A DNA stretch of 64,000 nucleotides from Bradyrhizobium sp. sGM-13 (GTDB lineage: Bacteria; Pseudomonadota; Alphaproteobacteria; Rhizobiales; Xanthobacteraceae): the NCBI RefSeq assembly GCF_018398875.1, contig NZ_JAGWDK010000016.1:62001-126000 (forward strand), written 5' to 3'. The position numbers and the translations under genes were made by a program. How positions within the stretch are numbered: the first letter of the stretch is position 1; each line of letters begins with the position of its first letter. Shown here one piece after another: positions 15,591 to 22,938 of this stretch. The notes under the pieces were generated by a model. It did not search any database. It saw only the letters and a program-made list of their open reading frames with translations, and was not told the origin of the DNA.

Positions 15591-15965
15591 TCAGGTGAAC
15601 TGCCGCACCAGTGCCAGACCGCCGAACAGCCCGGCAATCGAAAGCATGACGGAGCCAATCACGTAAAGCGCCGCGAGCCCAAGCTCGCCGCGCTCGTAGA
15701 GCAGCGCCGCATCGAGCGAATAGGCCGAGAACGTGGTGTAGCCGCCGAGGACGCCGGTCATCAAAAACAGCCGCCAGGGCTGCGAGACCTCGCCCTTGAA
15801 GGCGAGATAACCCGCGATCAGTCCCATCGCGGTCGAGCCTGATATGTTGATGATGAAGGTGCCCCAGGGAAAGCTGGTGCCGAGCCAGCGGGCGCAGGTG
15901 AGATTGATGAGATGACGCAGCGTCGCGCCAAGGCCGCCGCCGAAAAAGACCAACAGATAGCTCAT
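15591..15965 (-). CDS. crcB: Fluoride ion channel CrcB/Fluc
   Basis: A 124-residue, four-helix membrane protein of standard length for the family. It has GGGLGATLRHLI near the N-terminus, FPWGTFIINISGS (the central asparagine of the pore), and GVLGGYTTFSAYS, equivalent to the phenylalanine-box region. The start MSYLL at 15965 fits; the ORF extends upstream without family similarity. Fluc channels are dual-topology dimers that export fluoride from the cytosol. I do not see a convincing fluoride riboswitch upstream. Confidence 0.93.
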   Translation of the reverse strand: MSYLLVFFGGGLGATLRHLINLTCARWLGTSFPWGTFIINISGSTAMGLIAGYLAFKGEVSQPWRLFLMTGVLGGYTTFSAYSLDAALLYERGELGLAALYVIGSVMLSIAGLFGGLALVRQFT

Positions 15966-16057
15966 CGCAGCAATTTTCCACGTCAGCGAAGTCACCGGCA
16001 TGCCGCTAGTGCCGGAGGCAAGCGCTCTGCGCAAGGATTGCAGCGGCTCAAATGAAA

Positions 16058-16080
16058 GGCGGCAGTGGGATGCTGCCGCC
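16058..16080 (-). terminator. Likely Rho-independent terminator downstream of sodB
   Basis: On the minus strand GGCGGCAG pairs with CTGCCGCC across a 7-base loop and is followed by TTTCATTT. It lies about 130 bases after the sodB stop, beyond the REP-like palindrome. Confidence 0.5.
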
Positions 16081-16088
16081 TCACGTAT

Positions 16089-16205
16089 GTCATTCCGGAC
16101 CGCGAAGCGAACTATGATATGCACTTCCACATCTGAGAATCTCGAGATTCTCAGATGCGCAATTGCGCACCATAGTTCGATGCTTTCGCATCGCCCCGGA
16201 ATGAC
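16089..16205. repeat. Large REP-like intergenic palindrome
   Basis: The outer arms are GTCATTCCGG (16089-16098) and CCGGAATGAC (16196-16205). Inside are GCGAAGCGAACTATG and CATAGTTCGATGCTTTCGC as further complementary stretches. At the centre 16130-16157 is a perfect 28-bp palindrome (half-site CATCTGAGAATCTC, XhoI-like CTCGAG core), followed at once by a second one, GCGCAATTGCGC (16157-16168). Repeats with GTCATTCCGG ends are widespread between genes in Bradyrhizobium-type genomes. It separates sodB from crcB and can form a long RNA stem. Confidence 0.8.
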
Positions 16206-16210
16206 TGTGT

Positions 16211-16813
16211 TTACGCTCCGGCCTTGCCGAACAGCTCGTCAACGTAGTCCCAGTTGATCAGGTTATCGCAGAACGCCTTGAGATAGTCGGGACGGCGGTT
16301 GCGATAGTCGATGTAGTAGGAGTGCTCCCAGACGTCGCAGCCGAGAATCGGCGTCGCGCCGTAGACCAGCGGGCTCTCGCCATTCGCGGTCTTGGAGATT
16401 TCGAGCTTGCCGTTCTTGACCGACAGCCAGCACCAGCCGGAGCCGAACTGGCCGACGCCGGCGGCGGCGAAATCGGCCTTGAACTTCTCGAGGCCGCCGA
16501 GGTCTTCGGTGATCTTCTTTTCCAGACGACCGGGCAGCTTGCTGCCGCCGCCATTCGGTTTCATCCAGTTCCAGAAATGGAGGTGGTTGTAATGCTGGCC
16601 GGCATTGTTGAACACGGCCGGATTCTTGCCGAACGAACCTTTGACGATCTCCTCCAGGGACTTGCCTTCGAATTCAGTCCCCTTGATCGCGTTGTTTCCG
16701 TTGGTCACGTAAGCCTGGTGATGCTTGTCGTGGTGGTATTCCAGCGTTTCCTTGGACATGTGGGGCGCAAGGGCGTCGTGGGAATAGGGAAGATTGGGCA
16801 GCGTGAAGGTCAT
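16211..16813 (-). CDS. sodB: Superoxide dismutase, Fe/Mn family
   Basis: A 200-residue cytosolic enzyme converting superoxide to peroxide and oxygen. Metal ligands are His27, His77 (in GQHYNHLHF), Asp160 and His164 (DVWEHSYY). Gln73 in AGQHYNH sits at the position used by iron-type enzymes, so Fe is the likelier cofactor, although cambialistic use cannot be excluded. Cys159 precedes the DVWEH motif, where family members vary. The gene is divergent from a GNAT acetyltransferase and followed by a REP-like palindrome and a hairpin terminator. Confidence 0.95.
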   Translation of the reverse strand: MTFTLPNLPYSHDALAPHMSKETLEYHHDKHHQAYVTNGNNAIKGTEFEGKSLEEIVKGSFGKNPAVFNNAGQHYNHLHFWNWMKPNGGGSKLPGRLEKKITEDLGGLEKFKADFAAAGVGQFGSGWCWLSVKNGKLEISKTANGESPLVYGATPILGCDVWEHSYYIDYRNRRPDYLKAFCDNLINWDYVDELFGKAGA

Positions 16814-16991
16814 GGGGTGATGTCCGAACTGATGGGAGACGTGGTGGTCTAACGGGAACTCTTATAGAAGGTTCCATTGCGCATAAACATCGCAATTTGG
16901 CAAGAACGGGAAGCTTCCGGCAACGCCGCGTCCCGCGTCCAGGGTATGACAGGCATGGCAGTCGCAAGCATCGGCGCGGTATGGTGATGAA

Positions 16992-17531
16992 ATGAGCATC
17001 GAGATCGATGTCCTGAACGGGGACTCCTCATGGCCGCGCGCCGAACCGCTGATGCAGGCGGTATGGCCGCGCCATGTCGTCGAAAAATTGTCCTGGGGTC
17101 ACGTCAAATGGGCCAATGCCGATCTGCGCGTGCTGATTGACGCACCCGAGGACGCGGAGAGGCCGGGGCTGGCCTGCCATGTCGGCATCTATTTCCGCAC
17201 CGCGACCTGGGACGGTCGCAAGGTCCAGATCGGCGGCATCGGCGGCGTCTCGACGCGGGAGGATTGCCGGGGGCGCGGCTATGCCACGCTGGCGCTCAAC
17301 GCAGCGATCAGGACCCTGCGCGACCACGAAGCGGTGCGGTTTGCGATGCTGTTCTGCGAGCCGCACAATGAAACGTTCTATCAGGCGCGGGGCTGGCATG
17401 CGTTCAACGGCGAGGTCTATGCCGAGCAGCCGGAGGGAAGAATTCGCTTCGAGGCCATGGCACCATACGTGTTCGATTTCACCCGCAAGCCGCGCGATGG
17501 AATAATCGACCTATGCGGCCTGCCGTGGTGA
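16992..17531 (+). CDS. GNAT-family N-acetyltransferase
   Basis: A 179-residue acetyl-CoA-dependent acetyltransferase. Motif A is visible as GGIGGVSTREDCRGRGYATL (80-100 region), with the R-G-R-G-Y-A pyrophosphate loop. Motif B-like FAMLFCEPHNETFYQARGWH follows, with the usual FY-x-x-x-GW. Overall layout resembles aminoglycoside 2'-N-acetyltransferase-like proteins, but the substrate cannot be assigned. It stands alone, divergent from sodB. Confidence 0.8.
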   Translation: MSIEIDVLNGDSSWPRAEPLMQAVWPRHVVEKLSWGHVKWANADLRVLIDAPEDAERPGLACHVGIYFRTATWDGRKVQIGGIGGVSTREDCRGRGYATLALNAAIRTLRDHEAVRFAMLFCEPHNETFYQARGWHAFNGEVYAEQPEGRIRFEAMAPYVFDFTRKPRDGIIDLCGLPW

Positions 17532-17617
17532 CCCCTGCACCAGCGCGGGTGGCTTGCGCCGGTCAAGGCCAATAATATGTCATCCATAATCTATTCGATT
17601 TGGATCAGCGGTGACGC

Positions 17618-19003
17618 ATGACCATTGACGCCCCGCTCGACATGCGTCCCGCTGCCGCCGTTCCGCCCGCGCCGGCCAACGGCCTGCTCACCTCGCCGAT
17701 CCTGCCGACGTTGCTGACACTTGCGCTACCCAACGCGATCGCCATGGTCGGCACGACGCTGGTTGCGGTCGCCGAGACCTTGTATATCGGTCGGCTCGGC
17801 ACCGAGCCGCTCGCCGGGATCGCGCTGGTATTTCCTTTTGTCATGCTGACGCAGATGATGTCGGCGGGCGCGATGGGCGGCGGCGTTTCCTCCGCCATCA
17901 GCCGCGCGCTCGGCGCCGGCGACCGCGACCGTGCGGCGACATTGGCCCTGCATGCGGCGATGATCGGCGCCTGTGCCGGGCTCTTTTTCACGGCGATGAT
18001 GCTGGCCTTCGGCCACGCGTTTTACGCGCTGCTCGGCGGGCGCGGCGGCGTGCTCGAACAGGCCATGCAATATTCGAACGTGCTGTTCTCCGGCGCGATC
18101 GCGATCTGGCTGGTCAACACGCTGGCTTCCGTAGTGCGCGGCACCGGCGATATGCGGATTCCATCGATAACGCTGATCGGCATCGCGCTGGTGCAGATCG
18201 CCGTTGGCGGCGCGCTGGGCCTTGGGCTGTTCGGACTGCCAGGACTCGGCATGCGTGGCGTTGCCGCAGGCCAGCTCGCCGCTTTTGCGCTGGGGGCTAT
18301 CTTCCTCGTCTGGCACCTCGTCAGCGGCCGCAGCCGGCTGACGCTGAACTTCAACGGCTTCAAATTCCAGCGCGACATGTTCTTCGACATTCTCAAGGTC
18401 GGCGCGGTGTCCTGCCTGTCGCCGCTGCAAACCGTGCTGACGGTGTTGATCTTCACCAAAATCCTGGCCGGCTATGGCACCGAGACGCTGGCCGGCTATG
18501 GCATGGGCTCGCGGCTGGAATTTCTGCTGACGCCGATCGCCTTCGCATTCGGCGTCGCCTCGGTGCCGATGGTCGGCATGGCCATTGGCGCGGGCCTCGT
18601 GACGCGCGCCCGGCAAGTGGCGTGGACCGCGGGCGCTGCGGCCGGCATTACCGTCGGCGCCATCGGACTGATTGTCGCGGCAAAACCGTCGCTCTGGGTT
18701 TCGATGTTCACCGGCGACCCCGGCGTCACCGCCGCCGCCAACGTGTATTTCACCTGGGCAGGTCCGGCATTCGCGTTTTTCGGGATCGGCGTCAGTCTCT
18801 ATTTCTCTTCGCAAGGTGCTGCGAAGGTCGGCGGTCCCGTGATGGCCGGCACCGCAAGGTTGCTGATCGTCGGGGGCGGCGGCTGGTGGCTGGCCTCCAT
18901 GGGCGCGCCGGCATCGGCCTTGTTCGCACTGGTCGGCGCCGCGATGGTCGTTTACGGCCTCGGCACGGCGCTGTCGATCCGACTGACCCCCTGGGGCAAA
19001 TGA
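17618..19003 (+). CDS. MATE-family multidrug/Na+ (or H+) antiporter
   Basis: A 461-residue inner-membrane protein with twelve hydrophobic segments in two homologous halves. The first helix ILPTLLTLALPNAIAMVG and the loop segment SAISRALGAGDRDRA (the MATE counterpart of ARxxGAGD) are diagnostic, as is VASVPMVGMAIGAGLVTRAR in the second half. These proteins export cationic drugs, dyes or metabolites using a sodium or proton gradient. It is a monocistronic gene. The true substrate is unknown. Confidence 0.92.
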   Translation: MTIDAPLDMRPAAAVPPAPANGLLTSPILPTLLTLALPNAIAMVGTTLVAVAETLYIGRLGTEPLAGIALVFPFVMLTQMMSAGAMGGGVSSAISRALGAGDRDRAATLALHAAMIGACAGLFFTAMMLAFGHAFYALLGGRGGVLEQAMQYSNVLFSGAIAIWLVNTLASVVRGTGDMRIPSITLIGIALVQIAVGGALGLGLFGLPGLGMRGVAAGQLAAFALGAIFLVWHLVSGRSRLTLNFNGFKFQRDMFFDILKVGAVSCLSPLQTVLTVLIFTKILAGYGTETLAGYGMGSRLEFLLTPIAFAFGVASVPMVGMAIGAGLVTRARQVAWTAGAAAGITVGAIGLIVAAKPSLWVSMFTGDPGVTAAANVYFTWAGPAFAFFGIGVSLYFSSQGAAKVGGPVMAGTARLLIVGGGGWWLASMGAPASALFALVGAAMVVYGLGTALSIRLTPWGK

Positions 19004-19085
19004 TAACGGCAAGTTGCCTTCAATCCGACGTTGCACAAAGCTGATTTGTTGCTATGCAGGCCTGCTTTTTCGTAAGGAATGATTC

Positions 19086-19526
19086 ATGGCTTGCAGAACG
19101 GCTTTCATCATCGCGATCTCGGCGGCATTGCTGGCCGCGCCATCCGCCTTCGCGCAAGGCGCTGAGCCGACCGGCGTCTGGCTGACCCAGGCGGGCGATG
19201 CCAGGGTGAAAATCAGCAAATGCGGCGGTGGAATTTGCGGCGTGATCGTCGGGCTGAAGGAGCCGATCGATCAGGCCACCGGCAAGCCTCAGGTCGATGA
19301 CAAAAATCCGAACCCGGCCCTGAAGCAGCGGCCGATGATCGGCCTTCCCCTGTTCAGCGGCATGAGCCCCAGCGGTCCCAACAAATGGTCGGGCCAGATC
19401 TACAATGCCGATGACGGCGGCACCTACGCCAGCAGCGTCTCGGTAACAGGCGCAGACACGCTAAAGATCGAAGGCTGCGTCGGCGCGCTCTGCGGCGGCG
19501 AGAACTGGACGCGCGTGGGGCGGTAA
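19086..19526 (+). CDS. Exported DUF2147-domain protein (146 aa)
   Basis: A signal peptide (about 23 residues, ending SAFA-QG) is followed by the DUF2147 signature: GVWLTQAGDARVKISKCGGG, ICGVIVGLKEPID, then NKWSGQIYNADDGGTY and a final EGCVGALCGGENWTR. Four to five cysteines occur at family positions and probably form disulfides in the periplasm. DUF2147 proteins are small beta-rich exported proteins of uncertain role. ATG 19086 has AAGGAA at good spacing. Confidence 0.85.
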   Translation: MACRTAFIIAISAALLAAPSAFAQGAEPTGVWLTQAGDARVKISKCGGGICGVIVGLKEPIDQATGKPQVDDKNPNPALKQRPMIGLPLFSGMSPSGPNKWSGQIYNADDGGTYASSVSVTGADTLKIEGCVGALCGGENWTRVGR

Positions 19527-19561
19527 GCCGGATTCATCGATCTACTGCCGATGCGGCGCGA

Positions 19562-19684
19562 GCCCCCACCCTAGCCCTCCCCCGCAAGTGCGGGAGAGGG
19601 AATGCACCTTCTCTGCGTCGAACGCTCTCTCCAAGCAACTGCTAGGACTCTCTCCCGCTTGCGGGGGAGGGTTGGGGTGGGGGT
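19562..19684. repeat. Inverted repeat with GC-rich arms between convergent genes
   Basis: The left arm runs from 19562 (CCCCCACCCTAGCCCTCCCC then CGCAAGTGCGGGAGAGGG). The right arm (19648-19684) is its imperfect complement: TCTCTCCCGCTTGCGGGGGA, then a GGGTTGGGGTGGGGG tail. About 45 bases separate them. It is a dispersed intergenic repeat typical of Bradyrhizobium-like genomes and probably ends transcription of both flanking genes. Confidence 0.75.
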
Positions 19685-19722
19685 GCTTCCGCATATTCGA
19701 TCGCAGATGGCGCGCGATTCCC

Positions 19723-20877
19723 CTACGCCGCCATCGCCTTCAACGCTGACGCCGCCGACGCGTAGCCGCCGCGGGCGCCGTCGATGAAGTGGACGTGATC
19801 GCTGCGCATCACCGAGGGCGCGAAGCAGGTCATCATCGCAGCGTCCTGCCGGTGCAGGCCGTAGCGCACGATCTTGCTGGAAGCCGCCTTTGCCAGAATC
19901 TCCGTCAGCGCCCCCTCAAGCTCGACCGTGCAATCGAGGATCATCCGCAGGCCGTCGTCATATTTGCGGAAGTCGGAATTCTCCACCACCTGCTGCACAT
20001 AGTTCTTCGGCACGAAATTGCCGATCTTGATGCCGAACCGCATCACCACATAGGCCCAGAGCGTGACGGCGAGCACGACGGTGCGTCGCTTCAACAGCGG
20101 CCCGCCGCGCGCGGCGCGCGCCTCATATTCGACACCGGCCGGCGGCCAGCGCAGCGGTGGCCCATCCGGCGGCACCGGCCGGCCCGCATCCGGGCTCTGC
20201 TCGACCAGCTTGATGACGTCCTCGATCACCTTGCGGAAGCGTTGCGGATCGGCGCCTTTGGCCGGCACCACCAGCACCGACAGAATGAGCCCGCGGCTCG
20301 AAGGAATTTCCTCGAACCGGCACGACAGCCCGGACAGATCTGGCTGCGTTCCCGGCTTCGCCGGCGCGACGGCGAATTCGCCCCGCTTCATCGCGGCATC
20401 CGCCCATCCCAGCCCGCCGCCGGAAAACATCGCATAGGACAGATTGGACGACGGCCCGAAGCGGGCGACTTTGATATCGAGGCCCTGCGCGCGAATGTCC
20501 CTCACCGGCACCAACGCCACCCGCATCATCAGATCGAGATCGGCCCGGACCCAGGCCGCGGTCGCCGCCAACGCCTCGCGCGCGCGCGAAAGATCGGCCG
20601 GCGACACCGCAAAGCTTGCACCGTCGCCGCCGAACACGAACGGAAACTCGCGACCATCAAGCGCATTGGTCACAGCCGCGATCACGGCGGCGCCAGCCAT
20701 GTTGACTGCCTTGTAGCGCTGATTGGCGATCGCCTTGGTCGACTCGACGATGTCGGCGACACCGACGGTCCAGTCGTCCGGCAACGGCGTATACAGCGCC
20801 GGGTCCATCAGGCTGCCGAAGCCGCGAAAGACCGGGATCGCGCCATAGAAAATGTCGGTACCGTCAGACGTCGTCAT
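19723..20877 (-). CDS. DUF3095-domain protein (384 aa)
   Basis: The start DIFYGAIPVFRGFGSLMDPA and the nucleotide-cyclase-like segment WTVGVADIVESTKAI with GREFPFVFGGDGASF are typical of DUF3095, a family distantly related to class III cyclases. The aspartates in VADIVEST and FGGDGA may hold metal ions, but cyclase activity has not been shown for the family as far as I know. The C-terminal 150 residues include RYGLHRQDAAMMTCFAPS. No signal peptide or clear membrane helix is present apart from a weakly hydrophobic VVLAVTLWAYVVM. It lies between a repeat and htpG and is not obviously in an operon. Confidence 0.8.
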   Translation of the reverse strand: MTTSDGTDIFYGAIPVFRGFGSLMDPALYTPLPDDWTVGVADIVESTKAIANQRYKAVNMAGAAVIAAVTNALDGREFPFVFGGDGASFAVSPADLSRAREALAATAAWVRADLDLMMRVALVPVRDIRAQGLDIKVARFGPSSNLSYAMFSGGGLGWADAAMKRGEFAVAPAKPGTQPDLSGLSCRFEEIPSSRGLILSVLVVPAKGADPQRFRKVIEDVIKLVEQSPDAGRPVPPDGPPLRWPPAGVEYEARAARGGPLLKRRTVVLAVTLWAYVVMRFGIKIGNFVPKNYVQQVVENSDFRKYDDGLRMILDCTVELEGALTEILAKAASSKIVRYGLHRQDAAMMTCFAPSVMRSDHVHFIDGARGGYASAASALKAMAA

Positions 20878-20962
20878 GGCAATCTGCGCTACCCCGCGTT
20901 CGCACCCTTCCTAGCAGATACGGCCAGTCCTGGAATTCGGTTCAAACAGGCGACCGAATGTC

Positions 20963-22834
20963 CTATCCCTTTGCGATCCCCCGCAGCACCAACTGGTTCA
21001 GCCGGTTGGCAAACGCCGCCGGATCTTCCGGCAATTCGCCGTCAAGGATCTGCGCCTGCTCCAACAGCAGGAACGACAGGTCCCTGGCCGCATCCTTGTC
21101 GCCGGCAATCGCCGCGACCAAGGGATGGCGCATGTTGATCTCGAGGATCGGCTTGGTGGTCGGCCCCTTGTTCTGCATTGCGAGCAGCCGCTCGAGCATG
21201 CGGTCCTGTGCGCCGCCGCCGGCGACGAGGCACGACGCGCTTGAGGTCAACCGCTGCGAGGCGCGCACGTCAGAGACGCGCTCGCCGAGCGCATCCTTGA
21301 TCAGCGCGATCGTCGTGGCTTCATCGGCGCCGCCTTCGTCCTTCTTGTCCTCGGCCTTTTCATCCAACAGCGGGATCAGTCCGAAATCGATATCCCCCTG
21401 GCTTAAGGATTTTAGCGGCTTGCCGCCGAAATCGAGCGACGCGGAGGTCCAGAACGCGTCGACCGGATCGATCAGCAGCAGCACCTCGATGCCGCGGGCG
21501 GTTGCGGATTCGAGCTTCGGATTCGACTTCAGCCGTTCGACGCTCTCGCCGGTGAGATAATAGATGTCGGTCTGGTTCGGCTTGAGGTCCTCGACATATT
21601 GCTTCAGCGAACGCTCCTCGCCCTTTGTCGTGGTGAAGCGCGACAATGCGAGCAGCTTCTCGCGGCGCTCAAAGTCCTCCCAGATGCCTTCCTTGATCAC
21701 AGGGCCGAACGCATCCCAGATTTTTGCGAACGCTTCCGGCTCCTTTTCGCCGAGGCTTTCCAGCTCCGATATCACGCGGCCGGTAACGGCCTTTCGGATC
21801 TGCGCGAGCTGCGGATTGTTCTGCAGCATCTCGCGCGAGATGTTGAGCGGCAGGTCTTCGCTGTCGATCACGCCGCGGATGAAGCGCAGATAGGCCGGCA
21901 AGAGATCGGCGTCGTCGGCGATGAAGACGCGGCGGACATAGAGCTTGACCTTGCCCTTGCGTGCCTGGTCGAACAAGTCGAACGGCTTTGTCGACGGCGC
22001 AAACAGCAGCACCGCGTAAGACTGCCGGCCTTCGGCGCGATAATGCAGCGTCATCGCCGGTTCGTCGAATGCGCCGGCAACCTGCTGATAGGCCTGCTTG
22101 TAGTCTTCCGGCTTGAGCTCCGATTTCGGCCGCTGCCATAGCGCGCTGGCCGAATTGATCTGGCGCGGCTCGCCCTCCTCCGGCACCAGTTCGATCGGAA
22201 ACTGGATGTTGTCGGACCAGGCGCGGACGACACGTTCGATCTCGTAGGTCTCGAGATATTTTGATGCCTCTTTCTTCAGGTGCAGCACGATCTCGGTGCC
22301 GCGGGTGACGCGCATGGCGTCTTCGTCGCTGGCTTGCGCGATTTCAAATCCGCTGCCGCCGGAGGACGACCAGACGAAGACCTGATCGGAACCGGCGCGG
22401 CGGCTGGTGACGACGATGCGCTCGGCGACCATGAACGCGGCATAGAAGCCGACACCGAACTGGCCGATCAGGTTGGCGCCGTCTTTGGCCTCGGTGAGGC
22501 GCGAAAGAAACGACTTTGTGCCGGAGCGCGCGATGGTGCCGAGATTGTCGATCAGCTCCTGCCGGTCCATGCCGATGCCGCTGTCGACGACGCTAAGCGT
22601 ATTGGCCTTCTTGTTCGGCGCGATACGGATCTTGGGCGGCGCGCCGTCGGCGATCAGCTCAGGCGCTGATATCGCCTCATATCGCAGCTTATCGCAGGCG
22701 TCGGATGCATTCGAGATCAGCTCGCGCAGGAAGATTTCGGTCTCCGAATAGACCGAGTGCACCATCAGGTTCAGAAGCTCGGCGACCTCGGCCTGGAACG
22801 GCTGGGATTCGGGGGCAGTGGTGGTGGTCGTCAT
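20963..22834 (-). CDS. htpG: Chaperone HtpG (Hsp90)
   Basis: A 623-residue cytosolic ATP-dependent chaperone. The N-terminal GHKL ATPase domain shows FLRELISNASDACDKLRYEA (catalytic Glu and Mg-binding Asn), SVVDSGIGMDRQELIDNLG and GQFGVGFYAAFMVA. The middle domain has RRVFIADDADLLPAYLRF and INISREMLQ-like LPLNISREMLQNNPQL. The C-terminal dimerisation domain follows. The start MTTTTTAPES at 22834 is chosen over 22852. A heat-shock-type promoter is suggested 40-70 bases upstream. Confidence 0.97.
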   Translation of the reverse strand: MTTTTTAPESQPFQAEVAELLNLMVHSVYSETEIFLRELISNASDACDKLRYEAISAPELIADGAPPKIRIAPNKKANTLSVVDSGIGMDRQELIDNLGTIARSGTKSFLSRLTEAKDGANLIGQFGVGFYAAFMVAERIVVTSRRAGSDQVFVWSSSGGSGFEIAQASDEDAMRVTRGTEIVLHLKKEASKYLETYEIERVVRAWSDNIQFPIELVPEEGEPRQINSASALWQRPKSELKPEDYKQAYQQVAGAFDEPAMTLHYRAEGRQSYAVLLFAPSTKPFDLFDQARKGKVKLYVRRVFIADDADLLPAYLRFIRGVIDSEDLPLNISREMLQNNPQLAQIRKAVTGRVISELESLGEKEPEAFAKIWDAFGPVIKEGIWEDFERREKLLALSRFTTTKGEERSLKQYVEDLKPNQTDIYYLTGESVERLKSNPKLESATARGIEVLLLIDPVDAFWTSASLDFGGKPLKSLSQGDIDFGLIPLLDEKAEDKKDEGGADEATTIALIKDALGERVSDVRASQRLTSSASCLVAGGGAQDRMLERLLAMQNKGPTTKPILEINMRHPLVAAIAGDKDAARDLSFLLLEQAQILDGELPEDPAAFANRLNQLVLRGIAKG

Positions 22835-22875
22835 ACGGGGCTCGCAATGCAAACAGAGCAGGACGGGAAGCCCTG

Positions 22876-22903
22876 ATATAACAATGCCATCTGGGGTGGC
22901 AAG
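22876..22903 (-). promoter_or_regulatory. Candidate RpoH (sigma-32) promoter of htpG
   Basis: On the minus strand CTTGCC (22898-22903) is followed after about 13 bases by TTGTTATAT (22876-22884), resembling the alphaproteobacterial heat-shock pattern CTTG-N17-CYTATNT. It lies about 42 bases upstream of the htpG start. Assigned by eye only. Confidence 0.4.
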
Positions 22904-22938
22904 ATTTGCGACGACGCGCCAACAGCCTGTTTGCCCCC

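Noticed and set aside
15966..16088. Possible fluoride riboswitch upstream of crcB
   Set aside because: The leader lacks a convincing crcB-motif core and pseudoknot. The only strong structure there is a hairpin that fits a sodB terminator.
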